From positions 1 through 35,227 of the forward strand of contig NZ_JAIXRZ010000021.1 in assembly GCF_027484945.1 (NCBI RefSeq): a stretch of 35,227 bases of DNA, read 5' to 3'. The notes beneath the pieces are model-generated. The model was not told the DNA's origin and searched no databases. It saw only the letters and a program-made list of their open reading frames with translations. Source of the stretch: Flavobacterium sp. GTDB lineage: Bacteria; Bacteroidota; Bacteroidia; Flavobacteriales; Flavobacteriaceae. A program made the position numbers and the translations under genes. Shown one piece after another: positions 23,355 to 32,256 of the stretch (position 1 is its first letter; each line of letters opens with the position of its first letter).

Positions 23355-25625
23355 ATGAGTATGCGTAAACAAATTACATTACTTCTATTAGCCCTCTCAA
23401 CTCTTGTGTGGTCACAAAAAGAATATCCACTTATTCCAAAACCCACCTATGTTGCATTTAACGACGATTTTTTCACAGTTGATACGACGATTAGTATTGT
23501 TGCTCCACTGGAAATGGATGCCGAAGCAGGGGCTCTCATTAATGAAATCCGTTCGCGAAAAAAAGCAATTTACATTACGAACAAATCTACGATTGTAGAC
23601 GGTTCTATTGTAGTTCAAATAGAACCAAAAATGGCTGCTGAAGCTTATGAAATCGAAATAAATCCTAAGGTGATTTATTTAAAAGCATCGGATTACTCAG
23701 GTGTTCAATACGGTTTTCAAACCCTGACACAGTTATTGCTCAATGTTCCAAAAAATCAGCTGCAATTTCCATGTGGACAGATTAAAGATGTGCCAAAATT
23801 CAAATGGAGGGGCATGCATCTCGATGTTAGTCGCCATTTTTTTCCAAAAGAAGCACTATTTAAATATATTGACTACCTCGCAGCTTATAAATTAAATACT
23901 TTTCATTGGCATTTAACCGATGATCAAGGGTGGCGTATTCCAATAAAAAAGTACCCTAATCTCACAGCGGTTGGGGCCTGGCGAAAGGGTTCAATGTTAG
24001 GTCATTATAATGATCAAAAATTTGATTCCGAACCCTATGGAGGAGCCTATACCGAGGCCGATATTCGCGAAATTGTAGCCTATGCTAGTATTCACCATAT
24101 TACAATAGTACCCGAAATTGAAATGCCGGGTCATGCCCGTGCCGCATTAGCCGCATATCCGCAATATTCTTGTACGGGAGGACCTTTTGAAGTAGCCAAA
24201 GAATGGGGCGTTTTGGAAGATGTGTTTTGTCCAAAAGAGGAAACGTTTGCCTTTTTACAAGATGTGCTTGCCGAGGTGATGGACTTATTTCCGGGACAGT
24301 ATATCCATATAGGAGGAGATGAGTGTCCAAAAACACGATGGAAAGCATGCCTTAATTGCCAAAAACGGATCAAAGATCTAAATTTGAAAGATGAACATGA
24401 ACTCCAAAGTTATTTTATTCAACGGATTGAAAAATTTGTCAATGCAAAAGGAAAAAAAATAATTGGATGGGATGAAATCCTTGAAGGAGGATTAGCGCCC
24501 AATGCTGCAGTGATGAGCTGGCGTGGTACAGAAGGAGGAATCGCAGCGGCTCAACAAAGGCATCCTGTAGTAATGACACCAGGATCTCATTGTTATTTTG
24601 ATCACTATCAGGGTGAACCCAAAAATGAGCCTCTAGCAATTGGAGGATATACGCCACTCGAAAAAGTATATAGTTATCAGCCTATTCCTACTGAATTAAC
24701 TGCGGATGAAGCCCAATTTATCTTTGGAGCACAAGCCAATGTATGGACTGAATATATTCCAACATTTGAACAAGTTGAATACATGATTTTTCCACGAATG
24801 ACTGCACTTTCTGAAGTATTATGGGGTACGGCACAGCCCAAACAATACACCAATTTTTTTAATCGCGTGATTCAACATTTTCCAGATTGGGAGTCAAAAA
24901 AAATAAATTTCAGTAAAGCGGTTTTTGAAGTTACTTCCGAGGTAATGCCTAATCCAGGTGGAGAACAAGGCGTGTTGTATGTTTTGAAATCCAACCAAAA
25001 TCCAACTAAAATCCATTATACGTTAGATGGGAGTCAACCTACCACACAATCGCCAACATTTTCAAATGCGCTGATGATAAAACAATCACAAATGGTAAAA
25101 GCGGCTTATTTTGATGAAGGTCAACAAAAAAGTAAAGTTTGTGATCAGCTTTTCACCATTCACAAAGCTACCAGTTGTTTAGTAAGCCTTCAAAATCAAC
25201 CCGACAGTCGCTATGGGGCAGGTGGTGGCTTTGCTTTGGTTAACGGGGTGAAAGGAAACGTTCAAAAATTTGGCCGTGATTGGTTAGGGTTTTGGGAAAA
25301 AGACATCGTAGCACTACTTGATTTAGGCAGTAAAAAGCCCATCACTCATCTCAATCTAGGAACATTAGAGAGTCCGTCCAGTTGGATTTATTATCCAAAA
25401 GAAGTGACGTTTGAAATTTCAACCGACGGGATTCATTTTCAAACGCTTCAATCGTTTTCTCAAAAAGAAATTCGGGAAGCCAAAGGTGCTATCGATTGGA
25501 AAGGGAAGAAAGTAAAAGCGCGCTTTATAAAAATAAAAGCAATCAATAACGGAATCATTCAGGAGGGTTTTCCAGGCTCAGGAAATGGGTCATGGCTCTT
25601 TGCAGATGAGATCATTGTAGAATAA
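23355..25625 (+). CDS. Exported beta-N-acetylhexosaminidase, GH20
   Basis: Removes terminal beta-linked GlcNAc/GalNAc by substrate-assisted catalysis. Sec signal at about 1-20 (a second ATG at codon 3 gives the neater start MRKQITLL). GH20b alpha/beta domain about 22-145. TIM-barrel catalytic domain about 148-500, with the RGMHLDVSRHF opening, HWHLTDDQGWR, PEIEMPGHA and the catalytic pair D322-E323 in HIGGDECPK. A small beta domain (about 545-615, HYTLDGSQPT) and a C-terminal F5/8-type carbohydrate-binding domain (about 640-756) follow. There is no type IX sorting domain, so a periplasmic location is likely. First gene of a four-gene operon; the next ATG is 1 bp after its TAA. Confidence 0.95.
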   Translation: MSMRKQITLLLLALSTLVWSQKEYPLIPKPTYVAFNDDFFTVDTTISIVAPLEMDAEAGALINEIRSRKKAIYITNKSTIVDGSIVVQIEPKMAAEAYEIEINPKVIYLKASDYSGVQYGFQTLTQLLLNVPKNQLQFPCGQIKDVPKFKWRGMHLDVSRHFFPKEALFKYIDYLAAYKLNTFHWHLTDDQGWRIPIKKYPNLTAVGAWRKGSMLGHYNDQKFDSEPYGGAYTEADIREIVAYASIHHITIVPEIEMPGHARAALAAYPQYSCTGGPFEVAKEWGVLEDVFCPKEETFAFLQDVLAEVMDLFPGQYIHIGGDECPKTRWKACLNCQKRIKDLNLKDEHELQSYFIQRIEKFVNAKGKKIIGWDEILEGGLAPNAAVMSWRGTEGGIAAAQQRHPVVMTPGSHCYFDHYQGEPKNEPLAIGGYTPLEKVYSYQPIPTELTADEAQFIFGAQANVWTEYIPTFEQVEYMIFPRMTALSEVLWGTAQPKQYTNFFNRVIQHFPDWESKKINFSKAVFEVTSEVMPNPGGEQGVLYVLKSNQNPTKIHYTLDGSQPTTQSPTFSNALMIKQSQMVKAAYFDEGQQKSKVCDQLFTIHKATSCLVSLQNQPDSRYGAGGGFALVNGVKGNVQKFGRDWLGFWEKDIVALLDLGSKKPITHLNLGTLESPSSWIYYPKEVTFEISTDGIHFQTLQSFSQKEIREAKGAIDWKGKKVKARFIKIKAINNGIIQEGFPGSGNGSWLFADEIIVE

Positions 25626-25626
25626 T

Positions 25627-26628
25627 ATGGAAAATACCCGAAGAAAATTTATTAAATCGGCCGCGCTAGGTACCGTAGGTTTATCGCTTAGTTCTTGGAC
25701 ATCAAAAGCGGAAGTATTACCCAATCAATCCAATGCTGATGGAACCAAGCCTATCGTTTTGTCGACTTGGAATTTTGGTTTACAAGCCAATGCAGCAGCC
25801 TGGGAAATTTTGTCTAAAAAAGGGCGCGCCCTCGATGCCGTAGAAGCCGGTGTCCGCATTCCAGAAGGAGATCCCAATGAACGAAGTGTGGGTTATGGTG
25901 GACGTCCCGATCGGGATGGGAAAGTGACCTTGGATGCCTGTATAATGGACGAAAACGCAAACATCGGTTCTGTTGCTTGCCTCGAACATATTAAACATCC
26001 GATTTCAGTGGCTCGAGCAGTAATGGAAAAAACACCGCATGTGATGTTGGTCGGGCAAGGTGCTTTAGATTTTGCGTTATCTCAAGGATTTAAAAAAGAA
26101 AATTTGTTGGTAGAAGCTTCGGAAAACGAATGGAAAGAATGGCTAAAAACCAGCCAATACCAACCGAAAGTGAATATCGAAAATCACGATACTATTGGAA
26201 TGATTGCTTTGGATGCTCAAGGGAATTTGTCGGGAGCATGTACCACAAGTGGGATGGCTTACAAAATGCATGGACGGGTAGGAGATTCGCCTATTATTGG
26301 CGCTGGACTCTATGTTGATAACGAAGTTGGCGCAGCAACTGCTACCGGTCATGGAGAAGAGGTGATTCGAATTGCCGGTTGTCATTTGGTGGTCGAACTC
26401 ATGCGTCAAGGTAAAACACCCCAAAAAGCTTGTGAAGAAGCGGTAATGCGCATAGTAAAACTGACACAAAACCGTAAAAAAAATCTCAAAGATATTCAAG
26501 TAGGATTTATTGCGCTTGATAAGCAAGGGAATTACGGTTCTTATTGTGTACAAGGTGGATTCAATTATGCGGTACACGATGCATCAGGCAACCGATTGAT
26601 TGATGCCAATTATTTTTTAAAATCATGA
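25627..26628 (+). CDS. Glycosylasparaginase (N4-(beta-N-acetylglucosaminyl)-L-asparaginase)
   Basis: Ntn-hydrolase that cuts the GlcNAc-Asn bond left after glycoprotein breakdown. A twin-arginine signal (RRKFIKSAALGTVGLSL, 5-21) marks Tat export of the folded proenzyme. Self-cleavage is expected before T189 in NHDTIGMIALD, making alpha and beta chains. All residues I know from the Elizabethkingia (F. meningosepticum) enzyme are present at a constant offset of 37: W48 (W11), T189 (T152), T207 (T170), R217 (R180), D220 (D183), T240-G241 (T203-G204). The enzyme should therefore be active. Coupled tightly to the GH20 gene upstream (1-bp gap), and overlaps cutC by 4 bp. Confidence 0.97.
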   Translation: MENTRRKFIKSAALGTVGLSLSSWTSKAEVLPNQSNADGTKPIVLSTWNFGLQANAAAWEILSKKGRALDAVEAGVRIPEGDPNERSVGYGGRPDRDGKVTLDACIMDENANIGSVACLEHIKHPISVARAVMEKTPHVMLVGQGALDFALSQGFKKENLLVEASENEWKEWLKTSQYQPKVNIENHDTIGMIALDAQGNLSGACTTSGMAYKMHGRVGDSPIIGAGLYVDNEVGAATATGHGEEVIRIAGCHLVVELMRQGKTPQKACEEAVMRIVKLTQNRKKNLKDIQVGFIALDKQGNYGSYCVQGGFNYAVHDASGNRLIDANYFLKS

Positions 26629-27290
26629 CACAACTCGAAATCGCTTGTTTTAACACCGAATCGGCAATCATCGCAGCACAAGCAGGAGCCGATCGAATTG
26701 AATTATGCGCCGGAATTGAAGTTGGAGGAACCACACCCGATATAACTGATGTCCGCGATGTACTTAAACAAGTTATGGTTCCGGTCTATGTCATGGTGCG
26801 TCCTCGTGGAGGCGACTTTTTGTATACTGATGATGAGTTTGAAGCAATGAAAAAAAGTATTGCCGACCTACAAAAGCTGCACGTGCACGGATTGGTGTTC
26901 GGTATTTTACATGAGGACGGAACTATAGATCTAAAACGAAATCGGCTCTTGGTAGCGCTCGCTCATCCTATTCCGTGTACTTTTCATCGCGCTTTTGATC
27001 GGGTTGTCGATTGGAATACCGCTTTAGAACAAGTTATTGATTGCGGCTTTTCGACGATTCTAACCTCCGGAACAAAGGCCAATGTAGTGGAAGGTGTCAA
27101 CGAACTCAAAGCAATGCAAATAGCTGCCAAAGGGCGTATCACAATTATGCCGGGTGGAGGCTTGCGATCGACTAATGTTGCTGGTATTGTTCAACAAACT
27201 CAAGTTACTTTTGTCCATTCGTCTGCAATTACCGATACCGGAATTAAAGCAAATGGTTTAGAAATTAAAGCTTTAAAACAACAATTGTAA
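26625..27290 (+). CDS. cutC: CutC family TIM-barrel protein
   Basis: A 221-residue protein with CutC hallmarks: start LEIACFNTESAIIAAQAGADRIELC, VMVRPRGGDFLYTDDE (76-91), FHRAFDRV, ILTSGTKANVVEG and IMPGGGLRSTN. There is no signal peptide, so it is cytosolic. The family was named for copper tolerance in E. coli, but that assignment is disputed and the structure is an enzyme-like TIM barrel. It is coupled by an ATGA overlap to glycosylasparaginase and by a TAATG junction to the mannosidase. That suggests a step in metabolism of the released sugar or amino sugar rather than copper handling. This last point is inference. Confidence 0.92.
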   Translation: MTQLEIACFNTESAIIAAQAGADRIELCAGIEVGGTTPDITDVRDVLKQVMVPVYVMVRPRGGDFLYTDDEFEAMKKSIADLQKLHVHGLVFGILHEDGTIDLKRNRLLVALAHPIPCTFHRAFDRVVDWNTALEQVIDCGFSTILTSGTKANVVEGVNELKAMQIAAKGRITIMPGGGLRSTNVAGIVQQTQVTFVHSSAITDTGIKANGLEIKALKQQL

Positions 27291-29752
27291 TGCGAAAAGG
27301 GCTTATTGTTTTTTTCCTTTGGACTATCGGACTACCCGCACAAGTACTGCAAAAAGACTTGAGTAATTTAACGTGGACTTTTTATCAGTCGGGTAAAAAT
27401 GAAAAAATGAAGGCAACGGTTCCAGGAACGGTTCATACCGATTTGCTTGCCAATCAGCGCATCCCCGATCCCTTTTTAGAATCTAATGAAAATGAGGTGC
27501 AATGGATAGAAAATGAAGATTGGACCTATGAAGTTCAGTTTTCCCTCACCGATATCGAACGCAAAAAAAAGCATATCGAACTTATCTTTGAAGGATTAGA
27601 TACCTATGCTAATGTTTCCTTAAATGGTCAAACTATTTTGGAAGCTGACAATATGTTCCGAACCTGGAAAATAGATGTCAAACCTTTTGTCAAAGCCCAT
27701 AATCAGTTAAAAATTCAGTTTAAATCGGCAGTTACGAAGGTAAACGCTCTGGCGCAAAAGTTACCCTTCCAATTGCCCGATGATAATCGTGTTTTTGCCC
27801 GTAAAGCTCCGTATCAATTCGGTTGGGACTGGGGACCGCGACTCGTAACGTGCGGAATTTGGAAGCCAGTGAAACTTCAACTGTGGGATGCGGTGCTTAT
27901 CGATCATGTATTTCATGAACAACGTTCGGTTTCTCCAGAAAAGGCCGAACTTATTGTGCATGTGGCTCTAACAAATAGCCAACTTACGACGGTTGAATTG
28001 GTTGTTAATGCGCAAAGTCAAATACTCAATTTGAAAAAAGGAAACACCCAAGTTGAGGTGCCAATCACCATTGAAAACCCAAAACTTTGGTGGTGTAACG
28101 GTTTGGGGCAACCTAATTTATATACGTTTCCTATTCAACTGAAACAAGATGGAAAAATAATAGAACAACGCGAATTAACGCTCGGTATTCGTACTATCGA
28201 ACTCGTCCAAGAGTCCGATGCGAAAGGGAAAAGCTTTTACTTTAAGCTGAATGGAAAACCTGTATTCATGAAGGGATCCAATGTAATTCCGCCCGATAGT
28301 TTTGTGCCGCGGGTAACGAAAGCCCAATGGATTAATTTGGTTGAAAATGCGCGTCTTTCCAATCAGAATATGCTGCGGGTTTGGGGAGGAGGAATCTATG
28401 CCGATGACGCTTTTTATCAAGCATGTGATGAAAAAGGGATCATGGTATGGCAAGACTTTATGTTTGCCTGTGCGTTATATCCTGGGGATGCCTCATTTTT
28501 AAATTCGATCGAAAACGAAGTTGAAGACCAAGTGAAACGTTTGCAAAAGCATCCATCGATTGCCTTATGGTGCGGAAACAATGAGAGTGATGAGGGTTGG
28601 CATAATTGGGGTTGGCAAAAAAAATACAACTATTCGGCACTTGATTCTGCCCAGATTTGGAACGATTATCAGCGCTTGTTTCATCAATTGATTCCCAACA
28701 AACTCCGTCAATTATTGCCTAAAAATGAATATCGGTATTGGCCATCTTCACCCTCGATTGGTTGGGGACGTAAAGAAAGTCTTACCCAAGGCGATTCACA
28801 CTATTGGGGCGTGTGGTGGGGAATGGAACCCTTTGAAAAATATAATGAAAAAGTGGGTCGATTTATGAGCGAGTATGGGTTTCAAGGGATACCATCTTTA
28901 CCCACATTAGAGTACCTTTCAAATGGCGAACCCTTATCGATGCAATCAAAATCCATTCGACACCATCAAAAGCACCCTACCGGTTATGCCATTATTAATG
29001 AATACATGCAACGCGATTTTTGGGTGCCTACCGATTTTGAAAAATATCATTATGTTTCGCAGCTATTGCAAGCACGCGGAATCAAGATCGCCATTGAAGC
29101 CCACCGCTTAGCAAAGCCTTATTGCATGGGAACCCTATATTGGCAATTGAACGATTGTTGGCCAGTAACTTCCTGGAGTTCGTTGGATTATCTGGGCCAC
29201 TGGAAAGCAACACATTACCAAATCAAAGAGAGTTTTGCCCCTGTTTTCTTGGCTGTGACACAAAATGAAGCCGGACTTTCGATCGTGGGAAGTACGGATA
29301 CATTGGAGGAAAAAGCCGGAAAACTCACGGTGCGATTGTTTGATTTTTCTGGGGTAGAACTTTGGAGTGCATCCAAAGATTGTACGTTGGATATTGAAAA
29401 AAGCACAATGCTTATGCCGATTTCATTTACAGAATTACCCAAATTTGTAAAAGAAAAATCGGTATTGTTGATGGAGTTTGACAGCAATCATAAAAAAACA
29501 ACAGCTTACCATTACTTTGTAAAGCCAAAAGAAATGCAGCTTGAAAAGCCTAAGGTGGAGGTGAAAATTATAGGTGAAACTCTCCTGGAAGTTAGCTCAA
29601 ATACGCTGGCTAAAAATGTATTTTTATATGCGGAAGGACATTTTTTCAACGACAATTTTTTTGATATAATACCCGGAATTCCGAGGATTATCAAAACTGA
29701 CCGACCAACCGATACAGTAAAAATAATGTCTTTATTTGATGCTATGCATTAA
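27290..29752 (+). CDS. Exported beta-mannosidase, GH2
   Basis: Retaining glycosidase that releases beta-linked mannose, such as the Man-beta-1,4-GlcNAc unit of the N-glycan core or mannan ends. Signal peptide about 1-18 (IGLPAQ). GH2 sugar-binding domain about 25-200 (VPGTVHTDLL; PYQFGWDWGPRLVTCGIW is typical of beta-mannosidases rather than galactosidases). Immunoglobulin-like domain about 200-305. TIM barrel about 310-640 with acid/base E432 in WCGNNESDEGW and nucleophile E528 in FMSEYGFQ. C-terminal beta domains follow. The 820 residues are a normal length. Last gene of the operon, starting inside the cutC stop codon (TAATG). No strong terminator lies in the 21 bp before the convergent gene. 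Confidence 0.94.
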   Translation: MRKGLIVFFLWTIGLPAQVLQKDLSNLTWTFYQSGKNEKMKATVPGTVHTDLLANQRIPDPFLESNENEVQWIENEDWTYEVQFSLTDIERKKKHIELIFEGLDTYANVSLNGQTILEADNMFRTWKIDVKPFVKAHNQLKIQFKSAVTKVNALAQKLPFQLPDDNRVFARKAPYQFGWDWGPRLVTCGIWKPVKLQLWDAVLIDHVFHEQRSVSPEKAELIVHVALTNSQLTTVELVVNAQSQILNLKKGNTQVEVPITIENPKLWWCNGLGQPNLYTFPIQLKQDGKIIEQRELTLGIRTIELVQESDAKGKSFYFKLNGKPVFMKGSNVIPPDSFVPRVTKAQWINLVENARLSNQNMLRVWGGGIYADDAFYQACDEKGIMVWQDFMFACALYPGDASFLNSIENEVEDQVKRLQKHPSIALWCGNNESDEGWHNWGWQKKYNYSALDSAQIWNDYQRLFHQLIPNKLRQLLPKNEYRYWPSSPSIGWGRKESLTQGDSHYWGVWWGMEPFEKYNEKVGRFMSEYGFQGIPSLPTLEYLSNGEPLSMQSKSIRHHQKHPTGYAIINEYMQRDFWVPTDFEKYHYVSQLLQARGIKIAIEAHRLAKPYCMGTLYWQLNDCWPVTSWSSLDYLGHWKATHYQIKESFAPVFLAVTQNEAGLSIVGSTDTLEEKAGKLTVRLFDFSGVELWSASKDCTLDIEKSTMLMPISFTELPKFVKEKSVLLMEFDSNHKKTTAYHYFVKPKEMQLEKPKVEVKIIGETLLEVSSNTLAKNVFLYAEGHFFNDNFFDIIPGIPRIIKTDRPTDTVKIMSLFDAMH

Positions 29753-29773
29753 AGAGCTAGACTAGGGTTAAGC

Positions 29774-30388
29774 CTAAAACAATCCGTTGATTTCAGCATC
29801 AATTCGGTTGATAATCGTACCTAAATCTTCTGGATTATTCACAAAATCAATGTTGTCTACATCAATGATTAGCAGTTTTCCTTTGTCGTATTTTTGAATC
29901 CAAGCTTCATAACGCTCATTTAAACGACTGAGGTAATCAATTGAAATCGTATTTTCATAATCACGACCTCGCATGTGGATTTGTTTTACCAAGTTGGGGA
30001 TAGTACTGCGCAAATAAATCAATAAATCGGGCGCTTTAACCAATGACTCCATCAATTCAAAAAGGGAACTGTAGTTTTCAAAATCACGATTGGTCATTAA
30101 TCCCATTGCGTGCAAATTGGGTGCAAAAATGTGGGCATCTTCATAAATCGTTCGGTCTTGAATAAATTTTTTACCACTCTCTCGAATTTGTAAAATTTGA
30201 CGAAAACGACTATTTAAGAAGTAAATTTGAAGGTTGAACGACCAACGTTCCATTTGATGGTAAAAATCATCCAAATAAGGATTGTCTACGACATCTTCAA
30301 AATGCGGTTCCCATTTATAATGTTTGGCTAAATAACGAGTTAACGTTGTTTTTCCGGCACCAATATTTCCAGCTACAGCAATATGCAT
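29774..30388 (-). CDS. Deoxynucleoside kinase (dNK family)
   Basis: Phosphorylates deoxynucleosides for salvage (deoxyadenosine/deoxyguanosine/deoxycytidine type; specificity not decidable). The 204 residues begin with the P-loop GNIGAGKTT (7-15). The substrate acid E31 follows in HFEDVVDNPYLDDFY, then the DRT motif QDRTIYEDAHIFA (77-89), YLRSTIPNLVKQIHMRGRDYE, and a lid region around R139. The annotated start MHIAVAGNIG is standard. The ATG overlaps the stop of the upstream unknown gene (TAATG at 30390-30386), so both are read from one message. Convergent with the mannosidase gene. Confidence 0.93.
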   Translation of the reverse strand: MHIAVAGNIGAGKTTLTRYLAKHYKWEPHFEDVVDNPYLDDFYHQMERWSFNLQIYFLNSRFRQILQIRESGKKFIQDRTIYEDAHIFAPNLHAMGLMTNRDFENYSSLFELMESLVKAPDLLIYLRSTIPNLVKQIHMRGRDYENTISIDYLSRLNERYEAWIQKYDKGKLLIIDVDNIDFVNNPEDLGTIINRIDAEINGLF

Positions 30389-31179
30389 TACGGTATTGTG
30401 ATTTTATAGTTTGTAATTCCTTTGTCGGTAAAAATAGACAAAATTTGTTCGTTACAGTATATTTTTTTGATCGATTTCTCAACAATTTCAAGGGCGTGGA
30501 TTTTTCCGTTGACTAACGATTTAAGGAAGAGTTGGCCCTCTGCTAGATAAAGTACCTTTTGGTTGTCCAAGAGCTGAAGAATATTTTTTGGAACCGTTCC
30601 TAAATCAGTAATCTGTCCATAGATGGTCATCCTTTTCCAGTGGTATTGGGCGTCAATCCAATCCAACGAATTAAAACTACATTGGTAATAATTCCAATTT
30701 CCTTGAACGGGATTCCCAATCGGAGAAAAGGCTGTTGATGTTAAATGGTATAATCCTACTTGTTGTAATGAAGCGTCATACACCCAAAGGCGATTTTGGT
30801 TGGACATTCCTACACTATTTACTACAATAGGCACAGGCAGGTTTGAAAAGTTAACCGATTGGATTTCGTTGAGGTAGTTGTCCAATAACACGACCGTATT
30901 AAAATTTTCATAAAACAACACCGGTCGAAGCGGATTGGTTAAATCTACCTTTTTTAAATCGCCTAATGGTAGATTTTGGTATTGAATGACGGTTTCGTTA
31001 TTTTTTTTATACAAAACCGAATTTGTGCTGTAAAAATAATTCCCTAATCCATCATTTCCCCAATAATGATCAGCCTGAATAGAAATATGGTCTATCAAAA
31101 CGAGATTTATTTTATCCACTTGGCTACAACACCATTGGGAAATCAATAAAAAGGATAAAAAACGAATATTTTGCCACAT
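30388..31179 (-). CDS. Unknown exported protein, beta-propeller-like, coupled to the deoxynucleoside kinase
   Basis: I do not recognise a named family. The frame is open to 31272, but those 31 codons are basic and overlap the promoter area of the divergent gene. The start MWQNIRFLSFLLISQWCCSQ at 31179 gives a clean signal peptide (about 1-20), hence 263 residues. The mature part is rich in short beta stretches alternating with turns (GNDGLGNYFYSTNSVLYK, LWVYDASLQQVGLY, KVLYLAEGQLFLKSL), as in beta-propeller-like proteins. No enzyme motif is visible. Translation is coupled to the kinase by a 1-bp overlap, a layout that may be conserved in flavobacteria. A functional link to nucleoside salvage is unproven. 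Confidence 0.75.
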   Translation of the reverse strand: MWQNIRFLSFLLISQWCCSQVDKINLVLIDHISIQADHYWGNDGLGNYFYSTNSVLYKKNNETVIQYQNLPLGDLKKVDLTNPLRPVLFYENFNTVVLLDNYLNEIQSVNFSNLPVPIVVNSVGMSNQNRLWVYDASLQQVGLYHLTSTAFSPIGNPVQGNWNYYQCSFNSLDWIDAQYHWKRMTIYGQITDLGTVPKNILQLLDNQKVLYLAEGQLFLKSLVNGKIHALEIVEKSIKKIYCNEQILSIFTDKGITNYKITIP

Positions 31180-31298
31180 GACGCTAAGATAAATTAAACC
31201 TTGGAATAAATAACGGGTCAAATACTTGATTTTAACAAAAGATTGGTAACAAATTCGTCGATGTTTCGTCATATTTGTTATTCTAAACCAAATGTAAT

Positions 31299-32234
31299 AT
31301 GAAAAATAATATTCTTGCGCTTGTACTTCTTGCGTCGTCTTTTTCGACTTGGGCGCAAAAAGAGTTCCAAGGGATGGCTGTATTTGAATCGAAAACGAGC
31401 ACAGCCGATTTTAAATCACGATTTGAGGGGAATAAAAACATGACGCCCGAAGTTCAAAAAATGATTGAAGAACGGATGAAGAAAATGTTTGAAAAAACTT
31501 TTATTCTGAATTTTGATCGGCAAGCTTCAACCTATAAAGAAGAAGAAAAACTGGATGCGCCGGGCCAAAGCGGTGGTGGTTTTCGAATGATGGCCTCTTT
31601 TATGGGTGGCGGTGGAACGTATTACAAGAACGTAAAAGACCAAACCTATACCGTTGACAAAGAATTTATGGGTAAGGAGTTTTTGGTAAAAGATACCTTG
31701 ACTCATTACAAATGGCAAATGACTGGTGAAACCAAACAAATTGGTGGGTACAATTGTTTCAAAGCGACTTGTGTAATTCCTGCAAGTAAAACCGATTTTC
31801 GCAATTTCCGTCCAAAGAAAAAAGAAGAAAGTTCAGAAGAAAAACCGGGGACTAAAGCCGAACAACCGGCCAAAGAGTTAGCTTCAAATCCAGAAAATAA
31901 GGAAAAGCGTACCAACTTTATGGAAGATTTTGATTTGCCAAAAGACATCACGATTACAGCATGGTATACCCCAGAAATCCCCATAAATCAAGGGCCTGAA
32001 GCGTATTGGGGTCTTCCAGGCCTAATTTTGGAAGTAAACGATGGAAAAACAATCATCCTTTGCTCAAAAATTGTACTTAATCCTAAAGAGAAAGCCGAAA
32101 TTAAGGCGCCGGATACCGGAAAAGAAGTGAAACAAAAAGAATACGACGACATTGTAATCAAAAAAATGGATGAAATGCGTGAGATGAATAGTGGTCCTGG
32201 CGGAAATCGAATGGAGTTCCGTATGTCTCGTTAA
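31299..32234 (+). CDS. GLPGLI family exported protein
   Basis: Member of a Bacteroidota family of unknown function named for its motif, seen here as WGLPGLILEV (237-246). Sec signal about 1-19 (SSFSTWAQ). Mature part: a beta-rich domain with a Gly/Met-rich stretch (about 91-106, GGGFRMMASFMGGGG), then a Lys/Glu-rich linker (about 172-204), the GLPGLI core, and a Met/Arg-rich tail. It lies 22 bp before an outer-membrane barrel gene with no terminator between. GLPGLI genes are frequently found next to TonB-receptor-like genes, so the two probably act together in the envelope. A weak promoter box (CATATTTG, 31270-31277) precedes it. Confidence 0.88.
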   Translation: MKNNILALVLLASSFSTWAQKEFQGMAVFESKTSTADFKSRFEGNKNMTPEVQKMIEERMKKMFEKTFILNFDRQASTYKEEEKLDAPGQSGGGFRMMASFMGGGGTYYKNVKDQTYTVDKEFMGKEFLVKDTLTHYKWQMTGETKQIGGYNCFKATCVIPASKTDFRNFRPKKKEESSEEKPGTKAEQPAKELASNPENKEKRTNFMEDFDLPKDITITAWYTPEIPINQGPEAYWGLPGLILEVNDGKTIILCSKIVLNPKEKAEIKAPDTGKEVKQKEYDDIVIKKMDEMREMNSGPGGNRMEFRMSR

Positions 32235-32256
32235 TGCTATTTGATTCATTTATCCC

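Noticed and set aside
26143..26577. 144-residue frame antisense to glycosylasparaginase
   Set aside because: Fully inside a gene with every catalytic residue identified; the Cys/His/Ser-rich translation is typical of a shadow frame.
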